A stretch of DNA of 64,000 nt from contig NZ_MPNU01000001.1 of assembly GCF_001896205.1 (NCBI RefSeq), positions 1,517,783 to 1,581,782 of the forward strand. Direction: 5' to 3'. The notes under the pieces are model-generated. The model was not told where the DNA came from and ran no database searches. It worked only from the letters and a program-made list of their open reading frames with translations. The stretch's first letter is position 1. Every line of letters starts with the position of its first letter. Positions 18,745 through 27,373 of this stretch are shown piece after piece. The translations under genes were made by a program, and so were the position numbers. Source of the stretch: Edwardsiella piscicida (GTDB lineage: Bacteria; Pseudomonadota; Gammaproteobacteria; Enterobacterales; Enterobacteriaceae).

Positions 18745-18777
18745 GCGGCCCGTCTGACGAGGGCGCCGACGGGCCGC
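18745..18777 (-). repeat. intercistronic stem-loop between afuA and afuB
   Basis: GCGGCCCGTC (18745-18754) pairs perfectly with GACGGGCCGC (18768-18777). It sits in a GC-rich 130-base gap downstream of the binding-protein gene and lacks a U-tract, so a role in protecting the afuA mRNA 3' end, or partial attenuation, is likelier than full termination. Confidence 0.65.
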
Positions 18778-18855
18778 GGGTTAGGCGATGAGGGTCGGCG
18801 CCGGCGCGGCGTATGCGGCGCGCCGCTGCGTTTGGCCGACGTCTCCTGAGCGGGG

Positions 18856-19887
18856 CTAGTTCCCCATCTTAACGTCGTTGACCCACTTGTTGATCAGTGC
18901 CTTACGCACGTCGGTCGAACCGTATTTGTCCATGTCATAGCTGATAAGATTTAGGTCATCGAGCTTCAGCGAGTGGGGGGAGCTCTCTGCCGTGGTGTTG
19001 GTCAGGATCTGGTAAGACTTGCCCTTTTTCCAGGCCAGCTCCTGGGCCTCTTTCGACAGCACCCAGTCGACGAACAGTTTGGCGTTGGCGAGGTTGCGGG
19101 CGCCTTTCAGGATGCTGACGCCGCCGATCTCATAGCCGGTGCCCTCGCAGGGCGAGACCAGCAGCAGCGGGGCTCCCTGCTCTTTTTCCAGCGAGTAATC
19201 GTGCAGGAAACCGATGCCGATGGCGGTCTCACCGCGCGCGGCGTTGCGCGCCGGGGCAATGCCCGATTTGGTGTACTGGGATACGTTGGCATTCAGCCGC
19301 TTCAGATAGTCGAAGGCCTGCGGCTCGCCCCACAGCTGGACAAAGGTCGCTAGCGCGGTGTAGGCGGTGCCGGAGCTTTGCGGATCGGCTATCTGAATTT
19401 CACCTTTGTACTCCGGTTTGATCAGATCCTTCCAGCAGGTCGGCACCGGCAGATGCTTCTCTTTGAGGCGCTCGGTATTGACGCCAAAGCCGAGAATGCC
19501 GATATAGACCGCCGAGGAGTAGTTGCCTTTTACCTTGGCCGGGTCGCGAAATTTCTCCATCACCTGCGCCAGATTGGGCGAGGCGTAGGGCTGCAGCAGC
19601 CCTATCTCACCGGCCTGAGACTGGGGATCCAGCGTACCGCCATACCAGACGTCCGCCTGGGGGTTTTTCTTTTCGGCGTCCACTTTGGCCAGGGTGCTGC
19701 CGGAGCCGTTGCGGATGAACGCAGTTTTGACATCGTATTTTTCACCGAAGGCCCGGGTTTCCGTCTCACACATTTCGTTCGTCGCACTGCAATAGACGAC
19801 CAGACGGCCCTGGGCGTGCGCGGCGCCGCTCAGCATGGACAGCGTAACGGCAGAGGTCATCAGGGTAGCGATCAGCGTTTTTTTCAT
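18856..19887 (-). CDS. afuA: AfuA, periplasmic sugar-phosphate binding protein
   Basis: Type-2 solute-binding protein, 343 residues, exported by a clear signal peptide ending AHA (about residue 25). The mature start GRLVVYCSATNEMC is typical of FbpA/AfuA. In Actinobacillus pleuropneumoniae AfuA binds hexose and heptulose phosphates, not iron. I see no Tyr-Tyr iron-ligand pair at the C-terminal site as in FbpA, which suits a sugar-phosphate ligand, though I could not align it formally. AAGGAT precedes ATG; the start overlaps the uhpC stop by four bases, so importer expression is coupled to the sensor genes. Confidence 0.88.
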   Translation of the reverse strand: MKKTLIATLMTSAVTLSMLSGAAHAQGRLVVYCSATNEMCETETRAFGEKYDVKTAFIRNGSGSTLAKVDAEKKNPQADVWYGGTLDPQSQAGEIGLLQPYASPNLAQVMEKFRDPAKVKGNYSSAVYIGILGFGVNTERLKEKHLPVPTCWKDLIKPEYKGEIQIADPQSSGTAYTALATFVQLWGEPQAFDYLKRLNANVSQYTKSGIAPARNAARGETAIGIGFLHDYSLEKEQGAPLLLVSPCEGTGYEIGGVSILKGARNLANAKLFVDWVLSKEAQELAWKKGKSYQILTNTTAESSPHSLKLDDLNLISYDMDKYGSTDVRKALINKWVNDVKMGN

Positions 19888-21197
19888 TGTTTTATCCTTT
19901 GGCCAAGAGAGAGGGTGACGCCCGCCATCAGCAGCGGCATCAGCAACAGCACCATCAGTACGGCGGCGATGGAGAGCAGGCTAAACATCCCCGACCAGCC
20001 GTAGCGTTCGATAATCTGTGACAGCGGCCAGCCTGCCAGCGCGGCGCCCAGATACGCGAACAGGCCGAGAAATCCCGTAATGGATCCCGCGGCATCCTTG
20101 TGACCGCATTCGACGGCGGCGAGGCCGATCAGCATCTGCGGACCAAAGACAAAGAAGCCCACGGAAAAGAAGCAGACGGCGAGCAGCGCATAGTGGTGAA
20201 CCTGGACCAGCCACAGCGCGCTCACGGAGACCATCAGCCCGAGCGTGAACAGCAGGATCATGGGCGCCCGCTGTCCGCGGAACAGCAGATCCGATCCCCA
20301 GCCGGCAAACAGTGCCCCCAGCAGGCCGCCGACCTCAAACAGCATCACCGTGGCGTTGGCGCTGAGCAGATTGACGCCGTGGCTTTCGGTCAGCCAGATG
20401 TTGCCCCAGTCGTTGAGCGCAATACGGATCAGGTAGACCAACACATAGGCGATGCCCAGCAGCCAGATCATGGGGTTCTTCAGCACGGTGGTGCGCAGCA
20501 TTTGCCACAGCCCCATGGGCGGACTTTGCCGTTCCTGGCGCAGCTCTAGCGGATCGTTACGCCAGACGCCGACGGAGGGCAGCCCCAGCTCCCGCGGCGT
20601 TCCCGTTAACTGCATTATCAGCCAGATCCCCAGGATCATACCGATGATCCCCGGGGTCAGCATGGCGGCCTGCCACCCCCAGCGCAGGGCGGCGTAGGCG
20701 CAGATCAGCGGCATCAGCGCGCCGCCGAGATTGATGGACATATTCCAGCTGCCCCACCAGAAACCGCGCTCGTTGCGCGAGTACCAGTGGGTGAGCAGCC
20801 GGGCGCAGGGAGGCCATCCCCACCCCTGAAAGAAGCCGTTCAGCGTCCAGATCACCAGCATCAGCGGCAGCGACTGGGTAAAGGCGAACGCCACGTTCAG
20901 CGCGCCGGTGGCAAACAGGCCCATGCCCATAAACGCCCGCTGACCATGGCTATCGTGCCAGAGCCCGGCGGCAAACTTGGACAGGCCATAGGTGAGGTAA
21001 AACAGTGACCCCAGCAGGCCGATGCTGCCTTTGTCCAGTCCGAGATCCGTTTGCAGCGCAGGAAGGACGTAGTTCACGCTTTTGCGCGTCAGGTAAAACG
21101 CGGCGTAGCCCAGCGCCATCCCGATCCACAGCCGCGACCGCAGGGTCCGGTAGCGTTGGTCTATTGGGTCTATTGCCGAGGCGGGGCGTGCGTGCAT
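19884..21197 (-). CDS. uhpC: UhpC-like sugar-phosphate sensor (OPA-family transporter homologue)
   Basis: Polytopic inner-membrane protein, 437 residues, twelve helices. In E. coli UhpC binds external glucose-6-phosphate and activates UhpB. Family traits: GYAAFYLTRKSVNYVLPAL in helix 1, NGFFQGWGWPPCARLLTHW, and ALNDWGNIWLTESHGVNLL. The stretch GWGWPP distinguishes UhpC/UhpT from PgtP (GMGVGP). ATG 21197 with GGAG seven bases upstream is preferred over GTG 21209. It lies between uhpB and afuA in the operon. No uhpT is present in the window, so this sensor is likely to control afuABC in its place. Confidence 0.88.
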   Translation of the reverse strand: MHARPASAIDPIDQRYRTLRSRLWIGMALGYAAFYLTRKSVNYVLPALQTDLGLDKGSIGLLGSLFYLTYGLSKFAAGLWHDSHGQRAFMGMGLFATGALNVAFAFTQSLPLMLVIWTLNGFFQGWGWPPCARLLTHWYSRNERGFWWGSWNMSINLGGALMPLICAYAALRWGWQAAMLTPGIIGMILGIWLIMQLTGTPRELGLPSVGVWRNDPLELRQERQSPPMGLWQMLRTTVLKNPMIWLLGIAYVLVYLIRIALNDWGNIWLTESHGVNLLSANATVMLFEVGGLLGALFAGWGSDLLFRGQRAPMILLFTLGLMVSVSALWLVQVHHYALLAVCFFSVGFFVFGPQMLIGLAAVECGHKDAAGSITGFLGLFAYLGAALAGWPLSQIIERYGWSGMFSLLSIAAVLMVLLLMPLLMAGVTLSLGQRIKQ

Positions 21198-21282
21198 GAT
21201 GTTCTCCACTGGCGTTGACTATAGAAAGACGCGGGGCAAAAGGGATGAGACAATGTCTGGCGTGGCTAAGACTTTTTCCTGC

Positions 21283-22824
21283 TTAGGCGCCGGCGCGTTG
21301 CAAAACTGTGGGCAGCTTAACAATGACGCGGGTACCGCGCTGCGACGCCAGCGTGAGCTCGCCGCCGAGGGCATGGACGCGCTCGCGCATGCCCTGAATA
21401 CCCTGGCCGGGAGGGCTCTGGCGGCCGATGCCCACACCGTTATCCTGCACCAGCAGATGCAGGCAGGGGGCGTGATAGCGCAGTACGATGGAGACCGCGC
21501 TGGCGTCGGCGTGTTTACAGACATTGTTAAGCAGCTCCTGCAGCAGACGGTACAGGGTAAACTGTACGGTTTCGCCCGCGGGCGGCGCGTCTAGCCGGTA
21601 ATCAAAGCGGCAGCGGATCCCGCGCTCGGCGAAGGCAAACTCGTTGACCAAGTGGTACAGCGCCTCCTGGAACGACAGCTCATCCAGCGCCGGCGGGCGC
21701 AGCTGGCGCAGGAGCTGACGGGTCGAGAGGTGAATGCGCCGGGCCAGATCGTTGATCTGAGCGGCGGCGGAGAGCACGAGGGCAGGCTCCTGCCGCTGTC
21801 GGAGCAGCTGAGACTGGATCTGGATCGCCGTGATGTTCTGGCCGATCTCATCATGCAGCTCACGCGCCAGGCGTTTGCGCGTGTTCTCCTCGGTATGCAC
21901 CAGCTGTTCGGTCAGCGCCCGGCGCGCCGCGAGCTCGCTCTCCAGCCGCTGACGGTAGTGGTGCAGATTTTGCGCCAGGTGCTGCTGACGGCTGATGGCG
22001 ATGCCCAGGCCGATCCCCAGCAGGGCCTGCGTGGCAAGAAAGATCTCCAGCTCCAGCAGATTGCTGAATCCGACCCCAATCTGGCGCGCGATGGTGATCA
22101 TCATGCTGCCCAGCAGGCCGGAGAGCACGCCCCCCTGCCAACCGAACTTCCAGGCCATCACCACGTTGGGCAGGAACACGACCATCAGCAGCAGGCGCTC
22201 GATCTCCGGGGAGAGCACCATCTGTGTGCCGATGCCGATGATAAAAAAGAGGCTGCACCAGATAAGCAGCGAGGCGCGCAGGGGCGGGTTGTTGGTATCG
22301 AGCCCCAGCAGATGATAGCGATGCTGCTGGCGTAGAAAGTCGAAGATCAGGTAGACGAAGGGCGTCAGCAGAACCCCGCCGGTAAACGAGCTCAGGCCGA
22401 GCAGCAGCGCCGGACTTTTAATCCACGGGGAGAGTAGGGCGGTGTTGAGCAGCGCGGTTGCGGTAACGGCGGCGAGCAGCAGCGTTAGCCGCTGCCAGTA
22501 GAGCGGAAAGCGGTGCCAGGCGCGCTGCACCAGCCGGGCGGGGAGCAGGCTGATCAGCGGCACGATAAGCAGAATATCGCCGTTGAGCAGCTGCTCGCTG
22601 CGCAGCCAGTACAGCGCCAACATGGGGGGCAGCACCAGCGCTGGCCAATAGCGTCGAGAGAGCAGTATCAGCAGCGCCAGGTAGACGCCGTGCGGCAAAA
22701 ATAGCGCCGCCTGCTGACCGCTGTGGGTCAGATAAAATCCCAGCGTCCACAGCATGAGCCACCCAGAGCCCCAGGCCAGCAGAATAAACAGGGAGATAAC
22801 CCGGTAACGCGCGCGGCGCGACAT
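21283..22824 (-). CDS. uhpB: UhpB-like sensor histidine kinase
   Basis: Membrane kinase of 513 residues. An N-terminal MASE1-like region with about eight helices (residues 8-280) is followed by a coiled coil and a HisKA_3 domain with phospho-accepting His324 (ARELHDEIGQNITAIQ) and an HATPase domain (LLNNVCKHADA, DNGVGIG, GIQGMRERV). The N-terminal region couples to UhpC. Its start codon overlaps the uhpA stop by one base (TGATG), indicating translational coupling; the gap to uhpC is 85 bases. Confidence 0.9.
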   Translation of the reverse strand: MSRRARYRVISLFILLAWGSGWLMLWTLGFYLTHSGQQAALFLPHGVYLALLILLSRRYWPALVLPPMLALYWLRSEQLLNGDILLIVPLISLLPARLVQRAWHRFPLYWQRLTLLLAAVTATALLNTALLSPWIKSPALLLGLSSFTGGVLLTPFVYLIFDFLRQQHRYHLLGLDTNNPPLRASLLIWCSLFFIIGIGTQMVLSPEIERLLLMVVFLPNVVMAWKFGWQGGVLSGLLGSMMITIARQIGVGFSNLLELEIFLATQALLGIGLGIAISRQQHLAQNLHHYRQRLESELAARRALTEQLVHTEENTRKRLARELHDEIGQNITAIQIQSQLLRQRQEPALVLSAAAQINDLARRIHLSTRQLLRQLRPPALDELSFQEALYHLVNEFAFAERGIRCRFDYRLDAPPAGETVQFTLYRLLQELLNNVCKHADASAVSIVLRYHAPCLHLLVQDNGVGIGRQSPPGQGIQGMRERVHALGGELTLASQRGTRVIVKLPTVLQRAGA

Positions 22825-23453
22825 CAGAGCCCCGTCAGCAGCTGGTGGTCAAGGGCAAAATGCACCAGATCGATGGTGCTGTGGCACTGCAGCTTACCCA
22901 GTACGTTGGCCCGGTGTACGTGCACCGTTTTATGGCTGAGATCGAGCGCAAAGGCGATGCGCTTAACGCTATCGCCCTTCACCAGCAGCGCAAAGATCTC
23001 GCGTTCGCGCGGGGTGAGTATTTTGAGCGCCTCGGCCGCCGGTTCGCCGCCGCGCAGCGCCCGCAGCGCATCGGCGCACAGGTAGTGTCCCCCCATGCTG
23101 ACGGAGCGGACCGCCTGGACCAGCTCTTCGGGCCCGCAGCGCTTGGTCAGATAGCCGCTGGCGCCGGCGTCCAGGGCGCTTTTGACAAAGGCGGGGGTGT
23201 CGTAAATGCTGAGGATAATCGCGCGGAATCCGGGCCTCTTGGCGCGCAGGCGTTTCAGCAGACTCAGGCCGTTTTCATCCGGCATGGCGATATCGAGCAC
23301 CGCGACGTTGACATCGTCACGCAGCAGCGGCTGCCAGGCCTCTGCCGCGCTGCTAAACTGGCCGGCGACAGCCAGATCGGGCTCAAGGGTTAGGAGCTGT
23401 GCAAATCCGGAGCGGACCACGACATGGTCATCTACCAAGACGACGCGGATCAT
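22824..23453 (-). CDS. uhpA: UhpA-like response regulator (NarL/LuxR type)
   Basis: Response regulator, 209 residues: receiver domain with acidic pocket VDDH, phospho-acceptor Asp54 (AVLDIAMPDE) and switch Thr/Lys positions, then a LuxR-type helix-turn-helix (LTPREREIFALLVKGDSVKRIAFALDLSHKTV in outline, residues about 145-180). By analogy it activates transcription of the sugar-phosphate importer, here most simply the afuABC genes in its own operon or from an internal promoter. AAGGAGG precedes ATG at 23453. First gene of the six-gene operon. Confidence 0.9.
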   Translation of the reverse strand: MIRVVLVDDHVVVRSGFAQLLTLEPDLAVAGQFSSAAEAWQPLLRDDVNVAVLDIAMPDENGLSLLKRLRAKRPGFRAIILSIYDTPAFVKSALDAGASGYLTKRCGPEELVQAVRSVSMGGHYLCADALRALRGGEPAAEALKILTPREREIFALLVKGDSVKRIAFALDLSHKTVHVHRANVLGKLQCHSTIDLVHFALDHQLLTGL

Positions 23454-23886
23454 GAGAATGCCTCCTTGCTAAAGGATGGCGCCTATGATGCCCGCTGCGA
23501 AAATCGCTGCAATCAGCTGAGCGTGTTTATGTCGTCAGGGTAACAAAATTGCGCTTCATCCCCCTACGTCGTCACGGCGGCGGGAGCATCAATCGGGGGA
23601 ATTATCGGGGAGCGCCGCGTCGCCCTACCGGTTTATGCGGAATAACTGTTCACCTTACGGGGGATATTGGCGTAGAAAAATCCGAATACGATAATCCAGC
23701 CTAAAAATTAGCGTAACAGGAAAATCACCGTAGAGATAACTGAAAATATTTATCAAGTTGTTCGAATTCCCCAAATAGCAATCTGTGCCTTTAATGGAGG
23801 ATAATTACTCGCGCAGGATGGTCATCATCGCGATAGGTGATAGCCGCACAGAGATAGGGCCAACGCGTGGGAGGGGGTGCCAGGCA
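23454..23886. promoter_or_regulatory. divergent control region of uhpA and the LuxR-type gene
   Basis: 433-base spacer between divergent genes. AT-rich part at 23640-23800 probably holds promoters for both. Two upstream in-frame ATGs for the rightward gene (23794, 23821) lie here but have no ribosome site. I could not identify a CRP or UhpA operator with confidence. Confidence 0.45.
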
Positions 23887-24669
23887 ATGACAGCAGTACA
23901 GGATCGTTTCGCTCACCAGTCTCCGCCTGCGGATACCGATCGCCGGGTTACGCTGGTGATGGACTGCGATCGTTTTTTTTATGATGGTCTGGCGCAGCAT
24001 ATTATTTCTGACGATCGGATATTACATGAAACGCGCTATGCCCATCTGGCAGACGCGATCGCCACACGGCGGGTCGATCACGTGATCGCCGAGCTGTATA
24101 CCCATGATGATACGCCCATCGATGCGCTGCTGGCGCTGATGCGCGTGCGCGCCTATCGTCCGTCGCTGCGGATCACGGTGATGACGGATATTACCCACCC
24201 AGCGGTGCTGGCGGCGGTGCATAGCCTGGGGCAGGTGAGCCTGATCTCCAAACGGGAGCCGCTGCCCCGTCTCGCCGAGGCCTACCGGCATTCGCTGCGC
24301 CAGGCGCACCTTAGCCCGCGGATGAAACGCAAGATGCAGGCGCAGCCTGAGATGGCCGGCATGTCGTTTCCCGAGTGGAAGGTGGTGGCGATTCGCAGCC
24401 GCGGCGGCGATAACTACCAGGTCGCCAGCTACCTTGGGATCCACCATAAGAGCGTTAACTATCGCCAGCGCTGCATCATGCAGAAACTGGCGTTCGCCAG
24501 TAAGCCGGAGTTTTTGCGCTTTCTCAGCGCCATGAGCGATAACCCCGTGCATGCTCCCCGCTTACAGCGGCACCAGCAGCACGTCGGTATGGGTGCGGTC
24601 GATCAGTGCCCCCGCAGAGCTGAGCAGGCGCTTGACGAAGCCTTCGCAGTGGTTGCCGCAGATCAATAG
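23887..24669 (+). CDS. LuxR-type transcriptional regulator with atypical receiver-like domain (RcsA/BglJ-like)
   Basis: 260 residues. C-terminal LuxR/FixJ helix-turn-helix at about 155-215 (EWKVVAIRSRGGDNYQVA then HHKSVNYRQRCIMQKL). The N-terminal half has a receiver-like strand pattern (VTLVMDCDRFFYDGL, VDHVIAEL, ITVMTDI) but lacks the acidic pocket and phospho-Asp, as in RcsA, BglJ and other auxiliary partners of RcsB. Its target is unknown; it lies 3.5 kb upstream of flhDC. GGGAGGGGG precedes ATG 23887. The last 36 codons run antisense into uspC (108-base convergent overlap), and the tail after FLRFLSAMSD looks like read-through sequence and not domain. Confidence 0.65.
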   Translation: MTAVQDRFAHQSPPADTDRRVTLVMDCDRFFYDGLAQHIISDDRILHETRYAHLADAIATRRVDHVIAELYTHDDTPIDALLALMRVRAYRPSLRITVMTDITHPAVLAAVHSLGQVSLISKREPLPRLAEAYRHSLRQAHLSPRMKRKMQAQPEMAGMSFPEWKVVAIRSRGGDNYQVASYLGIHHKSVNYRQRCIMQKLAFASKPEFLRFLSAMSDNPVHAPRLQRHQQHVGMGAVDQCPRRAEQALDEAFAVVAADQ

Positions 24670-24981
24670 ATCGACGCGCTGGCGCCGACAGGTGTCGACG
24701 ATGCAGTCGATCAGCTCTCCGTGGCCGATGTGGGTGTGGGCGATAGGGTAATCGACCCGGCGGCATAGCTGTTCCAGAAACAGGGCGGTCTCCTCGTGCA
24801 GCAGGTGACGCGTCTCTGCGAGCAGGGGACCCGCGTAGCTGCAGCACAGATCGGGCTCATTGCACAGCGTCAGCAGGCTGATGCTCGCGCCCGACGGGCG
24901 GGCGATGGCGATGGCTTTATCCAGCAGAATGTGGCTGTCCGGATCCGGGGCAACGGCGACCAGAATCGTATGGTAGCTCAT
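24562..24981 (-). CDS. uspC: universal stress protein UspC
   Basis: Small cytosolic UspA-superfamily protein, 139 residues, resembling E. coli UspC over its length (SYHTILVAVAPDPDSHILLDKAIAIA in outline, LHEETALFLEQL, LLICGNH, DVLLVPL). As in that subgroup, the ATP-binding G-2x-G-9x-G(S/T) loop is not evident. UspC is tied to stress resistance and motility/adhesion, and in E. coli it sits upstream of flhDC, matching the neighbourhood here. AAGGAGGAG precedes ATG at 24981. Its 3' end overlaps the convergent LuxR-type gene. Confidence 0.87.
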   Translation of the reverse strand: MSYHTILVAVAPDPDSHILLDKAIAIARPSGASISLLTLCNEPDLCCSYAGPLLAETRHLLHEETALFLEQLCRRVDYPIAHTHIGHGELIDCIVDTCRRQRVDLLICGNHCEGFVKRLLSSAGALIDRTHTDVLLVPL

Positions 24982-25275
24982 GGGACTCCTCCTTGTGATG
25001 GGCCGGCTTTCGATGGGGCGGAGGGCCAGCGCGGCCGGATCGGCGAGGGTATCCGGCTATTCGCCGCGCGACGTTACCGTCGTGTGGGCCTTGACGCCGC
25101 GCGGTACCGCTCTAACAGGAATAGGCCAACTTTATTGACTGCGCCAGCGTCAGGCGGTTTTTAACGACGCCGGCGGGCGGCGTTGACCTTTCTACGTTAG
25201 CGCGCTTTCTATGGTATAAAATGCGCGGCGCGGGCGATGTGGCGTCTATCACAGCGTATCCCGCGCCGGATAGCG

Positions 25276-26430
25276 TCAGTAACTTAGGCTCAGGATACGG
25301 CGGGCCGCCGTCTCATCGATGTTCTGTCGCTCGCCCAGCGGCAGCAGCTGAAAACGCCGCAGGTTATCGATAACGGCATCGATACAGCTCTCTTCAAGAC
25401 CACAGGCGCTGAGCCGGGTCTGCATCCCCATATCGCTGAAGAAGCGCTCGGTATGCTCGATGGCCGAGGCGATTCGCTCCTCTTCGCTGCCGCTGCGCAG
25501 CCCCCATACCCGCTCAGCATACTGCAGCAGCTTCAGGCGTTTATCCTGCTGCTGCACCCGCATGACGGCCGGCAGCAGAATGGCCAGCGTCAGGGCATGA
25601 TCCATTCCGTACAGCGCCGTCAGCTGGTGGCCGATACGATGGCTTGACCAGTCCTGCGGTACTCCGGCGCCGACCATACCATTCAGCGCCATACTGGCCG
25701 CCCACATTACGCTGGCGCGGACGTCGTAGCTGTGGGGCTCGCTGAGCGCCCGCGGTCCCTCCTCCAGCAGCGTCAGCAGCAGCCCTTCGGCCAGACGATC
25801 CTGAACCCGGGCGTAGACCGGATAGGTGAGGTATTGCTCCATGACATGGACGAAGGCATCCACGACGCCGTTGGCAACCTGCCGCGCGGGCAGGGTATAG
25901 GATTTGTGGGGATCCAGCACGGAGAAGCGCGGAAACAGCGCGGGGTGAGAGTAGCCGACCTTGGCGCCGAGGCGTCGATGGCTGACGACGGCGGTCGGGT
26001 TCATCTCTGAACCGGTGCCGGGCAGGGTCAGAATGCAGCCCAGCGGCAACACCCGCTGCGGCGGCCGCTTTTGGCGCCACATCTCCCAGGGATCGCCCGC
26101 ATAGTGCGCCGCGGCGGCGATAAACTTGCTGCCGTCGATCGCCGAGCCGCCCCCGATGGCCAGCAGAAAATCGATGCGCTGCTCGCGCACCTGCTGTACC
26201 GCCTTCAGCAGCGTCTCCAGCTCGGGGTTGGCCTCGATGCCGCCAAACTCACCGATGATGCGGGGGCCCAGTACGCGGCGGACTTCGTCCAGGTAGCCAA
26301 ACTGGCGGGCGCTGTTGCCGCCGTAGGTGATCAGGATGCGTGCCTCGGCGGGAATATGCTGCGGGATATCCGCGATGCGTTCGCCGCCAAACAGAATGCG
26401 GGTGGGATTATAGTAGTCAAAGTTGAACAT
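25276..26430 (-). CDS. iron/zinc-containing alcohol dehydrogenase, YqhD type
   Basis: NADPH-dependent aldehyde reductase or alcohol dehydrogenase of the group III (Fe-ADH) family, 384 residues. Nucleotide-binding IGGGSAIDGSKFIAAAA is near residue 92; metal ligands are the Asp and His of VVDAFVHVMEQ and the two His of HRIGHQLTALYGMDHA. Similarity to E. coli YqhD is strong across the length (YNPTRILFG, LEFGGIE-like FGGIEANPE, GAGVPQDWSSH). The role is probably detoxification of short aldehydes; a dedicated catabolic role cannot be excluded. It stands alone between long spacers. The ribosome site is weak-to-fair (GGAGTCC). Confidence 0.85.
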   Translation of the reverse strand: MFNFDYYNPTRILFGGERIADIPQHIPAEARILITYGGNSARQFGYLDEVRRVLGPRIIGEFGGIEANPELETLLKAVQQVREQRIDFLLAIGGGSAIDGSKFIAAAAHYAGDPWEMWRQKRPPQRVLPLGCILTLPGTGSEMNPTAVVSHRRLGAKVGYSHPALFPRFSVLDPHKSYTLPARQVANGVVDAFVHVMEQYLTYPVYARVQDRLAEGLLLTLLEEGPRALSEPHSYDVRASVMWAASMALNGMVGAGVPQDWSSHRIGHQLTALYGMDHALTLAILLPAVMRVQQQDKRLKLLQYAERVWGLRSGSEEERIASAIEHTERFFSDMGMQTRLSACGLEESCIDAVIDNLRRFQLLPLGERQNIDETAARRILSLSY

Positions 26431-27373
26431 AGGCGGGACTCCTCAGTCGTGGTGGGGGCATACGCTTCCCCCGGTCGGATCGGTCGTGTCCGTGATGTGC
26501 GAGTAACGTCGGCGTAGCGCGGCGTGATAGAACACAGCCTAACATGCCCCTTCTGAGCCCACAGGCGCGAAATGTGACGATACGCACTTTTGGTCATAAA
26601 AACCATTAACCACGCGCGTAAGGTCTCTGCGTGGCGTAATTTATTCTGCCAAATGATGAATACAACGAATAAATTCTATGAATAGTTATATCGATATTAC
26701 TGAATAAAGAGAAATAGGTGCTCGGTGGAGGGGGGGATATCCCCGCATTAATTGAGATATATCAGAATTTAGCGCAGGAAGTATTCTATGGCGCCACGCC
26801 GGCTATCAAGGCTATCTATTTTTATTCTATGGTTTTGCTCATCGTTTAGTTCTTTGTATGACTATCGAATTTTTATTCAGACTTTAAACCTAAAAATATA
26901 CATTATTACAACATAAAAATCTAAAAATGCAAAAATCGGTTTATTTTTTCTCCAAAAATTTTTCTTGCTATTCAAAAAGTTAAATGGATAGCGCGCGCAG
27001 ATTGCGCGTTAGGTCAAAATGTGAGCCAATACGGCAAAAGTCATACTTTTCCTACCATTTTTTGTGATCCAGATCACACTTTTCTCAAATTTGACGCCTT
27101 GGCGCGTTGTACATTCCGGTCATTCAGGGGTAGAGTTGCAGCGTTTTAAGAATAGTCTTAATGGCGTCTGTTATTCACCCTCAGGGTGCCTAACCTCCAT
27201 TTGTATATCAAAAGTACAACGTCGGGTCATATAACACGCAGTAATCATGGCCGTTATGCTCCATTTCACATTAGTTGAGCGGTTATCAGGTACCTCGTTC
27301 ACCTGCGCCTCGCGCAGTTATAGTAAAGGTACGTTTCATTGTGTTGGCCGATTGAGTCAAGCAGGGTGAGATA
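26431..27373. promoter_or_regulatory. 943-base upstream region of flhDC
   Basis: Long gene-free, AT-rich stretch (especially 26640-27000) typical of the flhDC master operon, which integrates many regulators. It holds a perfect CRP site (27063-27078). A possible -10 element lies near 27109-27114. About 250 bases separate that from the flhD ATG, implying a long leader open to post-transcriptional control. No open frame with coding character is present. Confidence 0.6.
27063..27078. promoter_or_regulatory. CRP-cAMP binding site upstream of flhD
   Basis: TGTGATCCAGATCACA is a perfect match to the CRP consensus (TGTGA-N6-TCACA) with full dyad symmetry. flhDC is CRP-activated in E. coli. It lies 295 bases before the flhD start. 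Confidence 0.85.

Noticed and set aside
15595..19887. Ferric-iron ABC transporter (FbpABC) as the function of the ABC genes
   Set aside because: Sequence family overlaps, but coupling to uhpABC and the AfuA resemblance favour sugar phosphates; iron remains a minor alternative.
25200..25275. Possible tRNA or small RNA around the GC-rich dyad GGCGCGGG/CCCGCGCC downstream of the alcohol dehydrogenase gene
   Set aside because: No cloverleaf or conserved tRNA boxes; the dyad with a 25-base loop is better seen as a poor terminator.
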